Source: UBA6115 sp964346355 (GTDB lineage Bacteria > Bacillota > Clostridia > Christensenellales > Aristaeellaceae). Taken from it: a stretch of 27,666 nucleotides of DNA. The stretch lies in the NCBI GenBank assembly GCA_964346355.1, contig CAYFUH010000021.1, positions 1 to 27,666 on the forward strand, read 5' to 3'. Under the pieces are notes generated by a model. It was not told the DNA's origin, did not search any database, and saw only the letters and a program-made list of their open reading frames with translations. Within the stretch, counting starts at the first letter, position 1, and each line of letters opens with the position of its first letter. A program made the translations under genes and the position numbers. Below, piece after piece: positions 7,933-15,428 of this stretch.

Positions 7933-7961
7933 TTGACAAAGGGCTATATGCGTGGTATCTT
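7933..7961 (+). promoter_or_regulatory. Sigma-A promoter of the hrcA-grpE-dnaK-dnaJ operon
   Basis: TTGACA (7933-7938), a 17-bp spacer and TATCTT (7956-7961) lie directly upstream of the CIRCE operator, the usual arrangement in Firmicutes. Confidence 0.85.
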
Positions 7962-7970
7962 TGGTATGGG

Positions 7971-7997
7971 TTAGCACTCAACGGTCGAGAGTGCTAA
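7971..7997 (+). promoter_or_regulatory. CIRCE operator (HrcA binding site)
   Basis: TTAGCACTC, nine bases, GAGTGCTAA: a perfect match to the CIRCE consensus. It begins about 10 bp after the -10 box, so HrcA bound here would cover the transcription start, and the element would also be the first part of the mRNA. Confidence 0.98.
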
Positions 7998-8028
7998 CAA
8001 CCGCCGGAGGGGAAGGAGGACGAGTACA

Positions 8029-9042
8029 GTGGAAGACCGCAAGAAGCGCATCCTGCGCGCCATCATCGATGACTACGTCCTCACCGCGACGCCTGTTGGT
8101 TCAAGGACCATCGCGCGCAAGTACCTCTCCAACCTGTCCAGCGCCACCATCCGCAATGAGATGAGTGACCTGGAGGAGCTGGGCTACCTCAGCCAGCCGC
8201 ATATCTCTGCCGGCCGCGTACCCAGTTCCAAGGCCTACAGATTATATGTAGACATGCTGCTGGAGGAAGGCATCCAGCAAACCGCGCAGGATGAGAAACT
8301 CAAGGCCGCCTTCCAGACGCGCATCAGCCACCTGGAGGACGTGGTGCGCAGCGCCGCGCAAGCCCTGGCACAAGTCACCGGGTACGCATCCTTTGTGCTG
8401 ATGCCGCGGCAGGAAAGCCTGCGCATCGCCAATTTGCAGTTGGTCCCTGTTTCAAAGGCGCTGGCGCTGCTCGTCATCGTAACGGATGGCGGCATCATCC
8501 GGGACACCATGGTTTCTGTATCAGAGCGGCTGGACGCCGACGCCCTTTACGCCATCAGCAAAATGCTGTCAGAGCAGTTTACGGGCCGTACCCTGCGCGA
8601 GGTGCAAACCGCGCTGCGGCAGTTCGCGGGCCAGTCCCCGGGCGATCCGCAGGTGCTGCAGGGCATCATGGACCTGTCCACCCAGATGGACAGCCAAAAC
8701 GCGGTAGATCAGCTCACCGTCTGCGGCACCCACAACATCCTGGGCTTTCCGGAGTACCAGGAGGCAGACAAGGCCAGGCAGCTTCTCTACGCCCTTGATA
8801 ACAAGGAAGCGCTGATGAACCTGGTGCGCGATACCCGGGGGGAGGAGCTGCTGGTGCACATCGGCTCTGAAAACGGCATCGAGGAGATGCGCGGCTGCTC
8901 CGTCGCAGTGGCGGAATACAGGCTGGGCCGCGGCCAACGGGGGACGATTGGGCTCATTGGCCCAACGCGGATGCCCTACCAAAGCATCTTTTCCACACTG
9001 CGCATGGCCAGCCAGGCAATGAATGACATCCTCAGCAACTGA
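8029..9042 (+). CDS. hrcA: Heat-inducible transcription repressor HrcA
   Basis: This 337-residue protein represses class I heat-shock genes by binding CIRCE; it is known to need GroEL to stay active. The N-terminal winged-helix region is clear (RKKRILRAIIDDYVLTATPVGS, then SSATIRNEMSDLEELGYLSQPHISAGRVPS). This is followed by the long GAF-like and inserted dimerization domains, ending in IGPTRMPYQ and a C-terminal helix. The start is GTG at 8029, placed 7 bp after AAGGAGG. It is the first gene of the chaperone operon and lies 31 bp after the operator, giving direct autoregulation. Length is normal. Confidence 0.97.
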   Translation: MEDRKKRILRAIIDDYVLTATPVGSRTIARKYLSNLSSATIRNEMSDLEELGYLSQPHISAGRVPSSKAYRLYVDMLLEEGIQQTAQDEKLKAAFQTRISHLEDVVRSAAQALAQVTGYASFVLMPRQESLRIANLQLVPVSKALALLVIVTDGGIIRDTMVSVSERLDADALYAISKMLSEQFTGRTLREVQTALRQFAGQSPGDPQVLQGIMDLSTQMDSQNAVDQLTVCGTHNILGFPEYQEADKARQLLYALDNKEALMNLVRDTRGEELLVHIGSENGIEEMRGCSVAVAEYRLGRGQRGTIGLIGPTRMPYQSIFSTLRMASQAMNDILSN

Positions 9043-9070
9043 CGCTGAATTACAATTATCGGAGGACAAC

Positions 9071-9610
9071 ATGACCAAGAAGAAACCAAAGGATCAGCCC
9101 GCGGAGCTGGGCGAGCAGCTGGAGGACCAGGCACTCAATGAGCAGGAACAGCCTGAGGTGAGCCTGGAGGAGCAGCTGGCACGCGCCTCTGAGCAAAGCG
9201 AGGAATACCTCAAGATGGCCCAGCGCGTCCAGGCGGATTTTGACAACTTCCGCCGCCGCAACCGCCAGGTGGCATCCGAAAGCTTTGACGACGGCGCCCG
9301 CGCCTTCATCAAAACCCTGCTGCCCGTGTGCGACAACCTGGAGCGCGCGCTGCAGGAACCGCGCGAGGACGACCCGCTTTACCAGGGCGTCTTGCTGGTA
9401 CATCGCCAGCTGCAGGACACGCTGTCCCAGCGCGGCGTACAGGTGATCTCCCGGCAGGGAGAAACCTTTGACCCAACCCTGGAGGACGCGGTCGCGCAGG
9501 CGAATCCCGAGGACGGAGAGCCCGGGACGGTCAGCGACGTTGTCCTTAAGGGCTACAAAATGGGGGACACAGTCCTGCGGCACGCCATGGTGCGCGTCGT
9601 TCCGGGCTGA
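9071..9610 (+). CDS. grpE: Nucleotide exchange factor GrpE
   Basis: This 179-residue cochaperone releases ADP from DnaK. The N-terminus is acidic and coiled-coil-like (residues 5-60, rich in E and Q), followed by the typical RVQADFDNFRRRN segment. The C-terminal beta domain carries the GrpE signature around VLKGYKMGDTVLRHAMVRV. The start is the ATG at 9071, ten bases after GGAGG begins. An upstream in-frame ATG at 9023 overlaps the end of hrcA and has no RBS. It sits between hrcA and dnaK, 28 bp after the hrcA stop. Confidence 0.96.
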   Translation: MTKKKPKDQPAELGEQLEDQALNEQEQPEVSLEEQLARASEQSEEYLKMAQRVQADFDNFRRRNRQVASESFDDGARAFIKTLLPVCDNLERALQEPREDDPLYQGVLLVHRQLQDTLSQRGVQVISRQGETFDPTLEDAVAQANPEDGEPGTVSDVVLKGYKMGDTVLRHAMVRVVPG

Positions 9611-9660
9611 CACCATACAAAAGAACTGTTTGCAAGTGATATTAAACGGAGGAAAACAAC

Positions 9661-11484
9661 ATGGCTAAAATTATCGGAATCGACCTGGGCACCACCAACT
9701 CCTGCGTCGCAGTGATGGAAGGCGGCGAGCCGGTCGTCATCACCAACTCCGAAGGCGCGCGGACCACACCGTCTGTCGTAGCCTTCACCAAGGAAGGCGA
9801 GCGCCTGGTTGGCCAGATTGCCAAGCGCCAGGCCATCACCAACCCCGAGCGCACCATCTCATCCATCAAGCGGGAGATGGGCAGCAACTTCAAGGTATCA
9901 ATCGACGGCAAGGAGTACACCCCGCAGGAGATCTCCGCGATGGTGCTGCAAAAGCTCAAGAAGGACGCCGAAAGCTACCTGGGCGAGACAGTCAACCAGG
10001 CTGTCATCACGGTGCCCGCGTATTTCTCTGACGCGCAGCGTCAGGCCACCAAGGACGCCGGTCGTATTGCGGGCCTGGAAGTCCTGCGCATCATCAACGA
10101 GCCCACCGCGGCCTCCCTGGCCTATGGCCTGGACAAGGACGAAGCCCACAAGATTTTGGTGTATGACCTGGGCGGCGGCACCTTTGACGTCAGCCTGCTG
10201 GAAATCGGCGACGGCGTGTTTGAAGTGCTGGCCACCAACGGCGACACCAAGCTGGGCGGGGATGACTTTGATGACCGCGTGGTGGACTATATTGCCGAAG
10301 TCTTCAAGAAGGAAAACGGCATCGACCTCAAAAAGGACCGCATGGCATGGCAGCGCTTGAAGGAAGCCGCCGAGAAGGCCAAGATCGACCTGTCCGGCGT
10401 GATGGCAGCCAACATCAACCTGCCCTTCATCACCGCTGACGCCAACGGCCCCAAGCACCTGGACATCACCTTGACCCGCGCCAAGTTCAACGAGCTCACC
10501 CACGATCTGGTCGAGCGCACCATTGGCCCGATGCAGACGGCCTTAAAGGACGCCGGCCTCACCGCGCAGCAGATTGACAAGGTCATCCTGGTGGGCGGCT
10601 CCACCCGCATCCCCGCGGTGCAGGAAGCTGTCAAGAACGTCACCGGCAAGGAGCCCTTCAAGGGCATCAACCCGGACGAGTGTGTCGCCATCGGCGCCGC
10701 CATCCAGGCGGGCGTGCTGGGCGGCGAGGTGAAGGACGTCCTCTTGCTGGATGTCACCCCGCTGAGCCTGGGCATTGAGACCGAAGGCCACATCTTCACC
10801 CGCTTGATCGAGCGCAACACCACCATCCCCACCGAAAAGGCGCAGGTGTTCTCCACGGCTGCTGATGGGCAGACCACCGTTGAAATCCACGTCCTGCAGG
10901 GCGAGCGCCCCATGGCGTATGATAACAAGACCCTGGGCCGCTTCCAGCTGACCGGTATCCCCGCGGCGCCCCGCGGCGTGCCGCAGATCGAGGTGAAGTT
11001 CACCATCGACAAAAACGGCATCGTCTCCGTAACCGCCAAAGACATGGGCACCGGCAACACCCAGAACGTGACCATCACGGCCTCCACCAACTTAAGCGAG
11101 GAGGAGATCAACCAGCGCGTGAAGGAAGCCGAGCAGTTTGCCGAGGAAGACAAGCGCCGCAAGGAAGAGGTCGAGACCCTAAACCGCGCGGATACCTTCC
11201 AGTATGAGATTGAGAAGCAGCTGCGCGAAAACGGCGACAAGCTGTCCGAGGAAGATAAAGCCACCGTGCAGGCAGAGATTGACGCCTTCAAGAAGGTGCG
11301 CGAAGGCAACAACGCGCAGGAGATCAAGACCGCCATGGACGAGGCCACCCAGAAGGTCTACGCCATCTTCGGCAAGCTCTACCAGGATCAGGATGCCCAG
11401 CAGCCTGACATGCAGACCCCGGACATGGACACGCCGCATACCAACCCGGACGGCAGTGTCGACGTCGAAGGCGACGTACAGTAA
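9661..11484 (+). CDS. dnaK: Molecular chaperone DnaK (Hsp70)
   Basis: This 607-residue Hsp70 binds exposed hydrophobic peptides in an ATP-driven cycle with DnaJ and GrpE. The ATPase domain contains GIDLGTTNSCVAVMEGG at the N-terminus, VYDLGGGTFDVSLLEIG near residue 165, and VILVGGSTRIPAVQ near residue 310. The substrate-binding domain has VLLLDVTPLSLGIETEG, followed by the helical lid and a short acidic tail rich in D, P and T. It lacks the long insertion of Gram-negative DnaK near residue 80, as is typical of Gram-positives. AACGGAGG precedes ATG 9661. Length is normal. Confidence 0.99.
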   Translation: MAKIIGIDLGTTNSCVAVMEGGEPVVITNSEGARTTPSVVAFTKEGERLVGQIAKRQAITNPERTISSIKREMGSNFKVSIDGKEYTPQEISAMVLQKLKKDAESYLGETVNQAVITVPAYFSDAQRQATKDAGRIAGLEVLRIINEPTAASLAYGLDKDEAHKILVYDLGGGTFDVSLLEIGDGVFEVLATNGDTKLGGDDFDDRVVDYIAEVFKKENGIDLKKDRMAWQRLKEAAEKAKIDLSGVMAANINLPFITADANGPKHLDITLTRAKFNELTHDLVERTIGPMQTALKDAGLTAQQIDKVILVGGSTRIPAVQEAVKNVTGKEPFKGINPDECVAIGAAIQAGVLGGEVKDVLLLDVTPLSLGIETEGHIFTRLIERNTTIPTEKAQVFSTAADGQTTVEIHVLQGERPMAYDNKTLGRFQLTGIPAAPRGVPQIEVKFTIDKNGIVSVTAKDMGTGNTQNVTITASTNLSEEEINQRVKEAEQFAEEDKRRKEEVETLNRADTFQYEIEKQLRENGDKLSEEDKATVQAEIDAFKKVREGNNAQEIKTAMDEATQKVYAIFGKLYQDQDAQQPDMQTPDMDTPHTNPDGSVDVEGDVQ

Positions 11485-11497
11485 CAGATTTTTCACA

Positions 11498-11523
11498 GCC
11501 AGGCCGGCATCAACCGGCCTGGC
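11498..11523 (+). promoter_or_regulatory. Intercistronic hairpin between dnaK and dnaJ
   Basis: A 10-bp GC-rich perfect stem (GCCAGGCCGG / CCGGCCTGGC) with a 6-nt loop. There is no T-run after it, so it is more likely to stabilise the 3' end of a processed dnaK message or to cause partial termination than to be a full terminator. It may lower dnaJ expression relative to dnaK. Confidence 0.6.
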
Positions 11524-11594
11524 CTTCCCCAGGAATGTCAGCTCAACAGCGTTGAAGACAGCAATGTGTTCAACGCTTGCTGCGCGAGGAGACT

Positions 11595-12716
11595 ATGTCA
11601 AACAAACGAGATTATTACGAGGTGCTGGGGGTCGCCAAAAACGCCACCGCGGATGACATCAAAAAGGCATACCGCAAGCTGGCCAAGGAATCCCACCCCG
11701 ATTTGCACCCTAACGATAAATCAGCCGAGGCGCGCTTCAAGGAAATCAACGAAGCCAACGAGGTGCTCTCCGATCCGCAAAAGCGGGCTGCCTATGACCA
11801 ATTTGGCATGGATGGCCCGCCGAACATGGGCGGTTTTTCCGGCTTTGGCGGGTTTGAGGGCGGTTTTGGCGGCTTTGATACCATCTTTGATCAACTCTTT
11901 GGCGGTGCGGGCGCCCGTACCCAGCGGCGCAACGCGCCCATGCGCGGGCGGGACATCCAGCTCAATTTGCGCATCAGCTTTGAGGAAGCGGCCTTTGGCG
12001 CCTCCAAATCGGTGGAGTTCCAGCGCGCGGAATTGTGCGATACCTGCAAGGGCACCGGCGGCAAGGACGGGGCGGAGCCTGTCACCTGCGCCACCTGTCA
12101 GGGTACAGGACAGGTCCGTGCCGGCGGCGGGTTCATGGTCACCGTGCGCACCTGTACCGCCTGCGGCGGCACCGGGCAAACCGTGAAGGACCCCTGTACC
12201 ACCTGCCACGGCTCAGGCAGGATGCGCCGCAAACGCACCGCCAATTTCACCATCCCGCCCGGCGCGGATGACGGCCAGGTGTTTGTGATGAGCGGCCAGG
12301 GAGAACCAGGGCAAAACCGGGGCCCCAACGGCGATTTGCTGATTGTGCTCTCCGTCATGCCCCACAAGCTTTTCCGCCGCGAGGGCACCACCCTGTATCT
12401 GGAGATGCCCATCTCCATCACGCAGGCAGCCTTGGGTGCCACATTGGAGGTCCCCACGCTAAAAAGCAAGGTCAACCACAAAATTCCGGAGGGCACGCAG
12501 GACGGGGCGCTCTTCCGCATCCGGGGCGAGGGCATCCAGCAGCTGCATGGCAGCGGCCGGGGTGACCTGGTGGTCAGGGTCAAGGTTGAGATTCCCAAAA
12601 AGCTCAGCGAAAAGCAAAAGCAGCTCCTGCGGGAGTTTGAGCAGGAAAGCACCGGCAAGGAATATGAAGGCCGCAAAGGTTTCCTGGACAAGGTGAAGGA
12701 GCGGTTCCAGGCCTGA
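11595..12716 (+). CDS. dnaJ: Chaperone protein DnaJ (Hsp40)
   Basis: This 373-residue class I DnaJ delivers substrates to DnaK and stimulates its ATPase. The J domain (residues 5-70) has the HPD motif at 34-36. A Gly/Phe-rich linker covers about 70-105. Four zinc-binding CxxCxGxG repeats have cysteines at 148/151, 165/168, 187/190 and 201/204. Two C-terminal beta domains follow, with a helical dimerization end. The ATG at 11595 follows GAGGAG; an upstream TTG in the same frame at 11577 has no RBS and adds nothing conserved. It is the last gene of the operon, followed by a strong terminator. Confidence 0.98.
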   Translation: MSNKRDYYEVLGVAKNATADDIKKAYRKLAKESHPDLHPNDKSAEARFKEINEANEVLSDPQKRAAYDQFGMDGPPNMGGFSGFGGFEGGFGGFDTIFDQLFGGAGARTQRRNAPMRGRDIQLNLRISFEEAAFGASKSVEFQRAELCDTCKGTGGKDGAEPVTCATCQGTGQVRAGGGFMVTVRTCTACGGTGQTVKDPCTTCHGSGRMRRKRTANFTIPPGADDGQVFVMSGQGEPGQNRGPNGDLLIVLSVMPHKLFRREGTTLYLEMPISITQAALGATLEVPTLKSKVNHKIPEGTQDGALFRIRGEGIQQLHGSGRGDLVVRVKVEIPKKLSEKQKQLLREFEQESTGKEYEGRKGFLDKVKERFQA

Positions 12717-12739
12717 TATAGACAGCAAGAAACCCCATC

Positions 12740-12767
12740 AAAAAACTGCCCTGTGCGGCAGTTTTTT
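12740..12767. terminator. Bidirectional terminator between dnaJ and the sialidase-like gene
   Basis: The 11-bp stem AAAAAACTGCC / GGCAGTTTTTT has a 6-nt loop, with A- and T-runs in the arms. It serves two convergent genes, ending at 12716 (+) and 12785 (-). Confidence 0.9.
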
Positions 12768-12784
12768 GCGTCTGTCCAGCTTGC

Positions 12785-13903
12785 CTAAAACCCGATGCCC
12801 CGCATATAAAACGCCTGCTTGCCAATGAGGCTGTCCAACTCATCAAGCGGGATGCGCCTGATGCGAAGGCGGTTTAAGCAGGCGCCGTCTTTTTCCACAT
12901 TGCCTGCGCAATAGCCCAGCAAAATGGCGTCATCCAGCTCATAGATGGCGGTATAGCAATACCCGCTGTTAGGGTTATCTTCCAGCACAATCGGCCCGCG
13001 CCAGTGCTGGCCTTCATCCTTGCTCAAGGCGGCAATCAGCGGCGTGCGCCCGCCCGCCTGTTGCGGGTACGCACGGGTGAGGTAGGTGGGGATAGGGTTC
13101 CAGATGGCCAGCAACCGGCCATCCCTCAAGCGCTTCATGGACAGCGGGGACAGGGGCGAGGTAAAGGATGAGGGGACAGCCGCGGACCAGTTGCAGCCCT
13201 GATTTAAAGACATAAACTGGTACTGGCAGCCCAGATCCGTGCGCGACCAGGCGTAGAGCATCCCGTTGTTCAATTCCAGCACACCCGGCTCCTGCAAGCC
13301 CGCGTCGCTGCGCGTGCCCGAGAGGGCAACCAAAGCCTGGGATTCATGCCAGGTGGCCCCGTCATCATCCGAGTAAAAGAAGGTGCTGTAGGCCGGGCTG
13401 TAATGCGGGTGATCCGACCCTTTGGGGAAGGTGGGCTGGTGCTCCGCCACCGGCAGCATGATGCGGCCTGTGGACAGGCGGACTGCGCGGTCATTGTTCA
13501 GCACAAAATACCCCATCCGCGTGGTGCAGCAGCGCGCCTCACTCCAGGTTCTGCCCTCATCATCCGAGCGCCGCAGCCACACGCGCAAATCGGAAAAGGT
13601 CTTGCGCACCAGGTAAAACAGCCCCAGTTGCCCGTCCGTCATGGTTAGCATGGACACGCTCATCACGTTCATCGCCTCATGTTCCCGGGCGGTCACAATG
13701 GTCCCAGGCTTTGACCAGGTCCGCCCCTCATCCAGTGAGCGGATGCAGCAGATATTGGCCGTCGCGTGGTCCAAAAAAGAATCCCCTTCATAGCCTGTAT
13801 AGCAAAAAAGAAGCTCGCCGCTTTTGGTTTTGATGAAAGCCCCTTCGCTGTTGCGCGGGTTGCCGTTGCCCGGCGCCAGGTCATGGATGGTCTGCCCAGC
13901 CAT
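12785..13903 (-). CDS. Sialidase-like BNR-repeat protein, probably cytoplasmic
   Basis: This 372-residue six-bladed-propeller protein is of the sialidase (BNR/Asp-box) superfamily. Four clear Asp boxes of the form S-x-D-x-G-x-x-W are at residues 56-63 (SLDEGRTW), 113-120 (SDDEGRTW), 178-185 (SDDDGATW) and 294-301 (SKDEGQHW), plus a degraded one at 232-239 (SLNQGCNW). Candidate catalytic residues include R17 in NPRNSEG, E205 in LQEPGVLEL and R286. The family includes exo-alpha-sialidases, but also enzymes with other substrates. No signal peptide or membrane segment is present, so it should act in the cytosol or not be a classic secreted sialidase. The ATG at 13903 is chosen because AGGAGG ends 5 bp before it; the GTG two codons upstream overlaps the RBS. 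No sialic-acid transport or catabolic genes are adjacent. Confidence 0.8.
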   Translation of the reverse strand: MAGQTIHDLAPGNGNPRNSEGAFIKTKSGELLFCYTGYEGDSFLDHATANICCIRSLDEGRTWSKPGTIVTAREHEAMNVMSVSMLTMTDGQLGLFYLVRKTFSDLRVWLRRSDDEGRTWSEARCCTTRMGYFVLNNDRAVRLSTGRIMLPVAEHQPTFPKGSDHPHYSPAYSTFFYSDDDGATWHESQALVALSGTRSDAGLQEPGVLELNNGMLYAWSRTDLGCQYQFMSLNQGCNWSAAVPSSFTSPLSPLSMKRLRDGRLLAIWNPIPTYLTRAYPQQAGGRTPLIAALSKDEGQHWRGPIVLEDNPNSGYCYTAIYELDDAILLGYCAGNVEKDGACLNRLRIRRIPLDELDSLIGKQAFYMRGIGF

Positions 13904-14010
13904 ATACACCTCCTGAATCAGTATTTTGTTTCACCGTGACTACTATACCATGAACAGGGCGCATCCGCACGCGCCTGCTGCGATTTGGCCCACCTACCCA
14001 AAGAGATAGG

Positions 14011-14039
14011 TATACAGCAGTCGCGGCGAAGGCTACAAT
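14011..14039 (+). promoter_or_regulatory. Candidate promoter for the VanW-family gene
   Basis: TATACA (14011-14016), a 17-bp spacer and TACAAT (14034-14039); both hexamers are close to consensus. It gives a leader of about 75 nt before the ATG at 14122. Confidence 0.5.
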
Positions 14040-14121
14040 AAACCAGACGAATCAGATAACTCACCTCACACAGACAGCCCCACCATCTCAGGTTTCAAAC
14101 GCGCATGTAGGAGGGTTGATC

Positions 14122-15252
14122 ATGAAACAAATCCGCGTCCTCATCTCATTGCTGCTGCTCCTGTCCCTGCTCCTTTTTAACCTTCCAGTCCAGGCCGCAA
14201 AACCGGGGGAGGAGGTCTACACCCCGCTTTCGGGCCTTAACCAGGACCGCATCTTCAACCTGAACCATGCCATCAAAAAAATCAACGGCATGGTCCTCAA
14301 AAAGGGCGATGTCTTCTCCTTTAACGACATTGTTGGCCCGCGCAACAAGGCATCAGGCTTCCGCCACACCGCGGACGAGCGCGGCAAAGCCATCTTCGGC
14401 GGCGGCGTGTCGCAAATTGCCACCACCATCGACATGGCCCTCAAAGCCTATGGCAGCGACATCAACTTCCTGGAGCGCCATACCTATGGCAGCGAGTACC
14501 AGGATAGCTATGTCACCTCCGGCAAGGACGCGGTGCGCGTGGAATATTCCACGGGCAAAAACTACGCCTTCACCAACAACCACGCCAGCCTGCATATCGA
14601 GTTGCGATTGTCAGACCAGTTTCTTTGCTGCGTCATCGCGACGCATAAAATTGATCCCCCTCCGAGTCGTTACGTCGGCCAGCAGCTGGACCGCTCCGTG
14701 TTCGCCTCCCTTGATTCGTTCAATCCCAATACAGGCATCGCGGTCTTCAGTGCCTATGAGATTCTGGAAGGCGAAACAGCCCGCAACTACCTGATGAACG
14801 AGCTGGGCTACGATGAAGAAGGGGTGGAAATCCTCCTTGGCGGCCTTGATACCTATGAGCTCATCATCCGCCCGCTCAACTACCCGCCCATCAAAATCAA
14901 CGTGGACCAGGTCAATTGGATCCTGCTGTACCAGCCCACAGGTGAGTTGGGCACCAGCCTGGATGGCATCCCCTCCAGCGGCGGTGATTTTAAAGCGCTG
15001 TACAACAACAAGCCGGAAAAATTACTCACAGCCGGCACCTATTTCATCGATATTGACCTAAACGGCACAATCTACCTGGTCAAGCAGGTCTACCCCGCCC
15101 ATGGGATTACCTGCCGTAGCCGATATACTTCCCAAAACAGCGAAAAACCCTTGTGTTATCAAGGGTTTTTCTTGGCGCACCCGGCGCGACTCGAACGCGC
15201 GACCTCCAGAGTCGGAGTCTGGCACTCTATCCAACTGAGCTACGGGAGCTGA
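14122..15252 (+). CDS. Secreted VanW-family protein with an abnormal C-terminal extension
   Basis: This 376-residue frame begins with a Sec signal (KQIRVLISLLLLLSLLLFNL, cleavage near QAA). Residues 35-175 match the VanW domain: PLSGLNQDRIFNLNHAIKKI, KKGDVFSFNDIVGPRN, GGGVSQIATTIDMAL, ERHTYGSEYQDSYV and the AFTNNHASL segment. VanW-domain proteins are cell-envelope proteins of unclear biochemical role, first named in vancomycin-resistance clusters; this gives no evidence for resistance here. The ATG at 14122 follows TAGGAGGG; an in-frame TTG two codons upstream is unlikely. The last 45 or so residues are encoded by a terminator hairpin (15143-15170) and by the antisense strand of tRNA-Arg, so they are almost certainly not native. 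A missing base in the C-run at 15093-15096 would explain this, because the shifted frame stops at 15117-15119. Confidence 0.8.
   Translation: MKQIRVLISLLLLLSLLLFNLPVQAAKPGEEVYTPLSGLNQDRIFNLNHAIKKINGMVLKKGDVFSFNDIVGPRNKASGFRHTADERGKAIFGGGVSQIATTIDMALKAYGSDINFLERHTYGSEYQDSYVTSGKDAVRVEYSTGKNYAFTNNHASLHIELRLSDQFLCCVIATHKIDPPPSRYVGQQLDRSVFASLDSFNPNTGIAVFSAYEILEGETARNYLMNELGYDEEGVEILLGGLDTYELIIRPLNYPPIKINVDQVNWILLYQPTGELGTSLDGIPSSGGDFKALYNNKPEKLLTAGTYFIDIDLNGTIYLVKQVYPAHGITCRSRYTSQNSEKPLCYQGFFLAHPARLERATSRVGVWHSIQLSYGS
15143..15170. terminator. Bidirectional terminator between vanW-type gene and tRNA-Arg
   Basis: The 11-bp stem AAAAACCCTTG / CAAGGGTTTTT has a 6-nt loop. On the minus strand it begins 3 bp after the end of tRNA-Arg; on the plus strand it lies inside the annotated VanW frame. 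Confidence 0.85.
15173..15249 (-). tRNA. tRNA-Arg (CCG) with an acceptor-stem mismatch
   Basis: A 77-nt cloverleaf on the minus strand: D stem GCTC, anticodon arm CCAGA-CTCCGAC-TCTGG (anticodon CCG, reading CGG), T arm GCGCG-TTCGAGT-CGCGC, discriminator G and encoded CCA. The acceptor GCTCCCG / CGGGTGC pairs except at position 3-70, where U faces U. It lies antisense to the end of the VanW reading frame. Confidence 0.92.
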
Positions 15253-15286
15253 CGCTTCAGCAGAGTTCATCTGGCTGAGCGGTCAA

Positions 15287-15316
15287 AGTTTATCACAAGG
15301 GGCAGCCCAGTGTCAA
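15287..15316 (-). promoter_or_regulatory. Promoter of tRNA-Arg
   Basis: On the minus strand TTGACA (15316-15311), an 18-bp spacer and TAAACT (15292-15287) lie 38 bp before the tRNA. Confidence 0.7.
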
Positions 15317-15343
15317 TTTGCAAAAGCGGCACCATCAGGCGGA

Positions 15344-15372
15344 TTGTGCTTTGCCCTCGCCTTTGATATACT
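15344..15372 (+). promoter_or_regulatory. Candidate promoter of the MBL-fold gene
   Basis: TTGTGC (15344-15349), 17 bp, TATACT (15367-15372). The -10 is good and the -35 weak. It lies back to back with the tRNA-Arg promoter. Confidence 0.5.
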
Positions 15373-15428
15373 ACGCGTACAAGCGAAAACACAAAACACC
15401 AAACCGTCTTTTATTGTAAGGAGGCAGC

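Noticed and set aside
7791..7997. Short plus-strand frame across the divergent promoter region
   Set aside because: It covers the heat-shock promoter and the whole CIRCE element and has no RBS.
10287..11348. 353-codon open frame on the minus strand inside dnaK
   Set aside because: It is antisense to a highly conserved gene and its composition (Ser, Arg, Cys rich) is that of a shadow frame; no RBS was seen.
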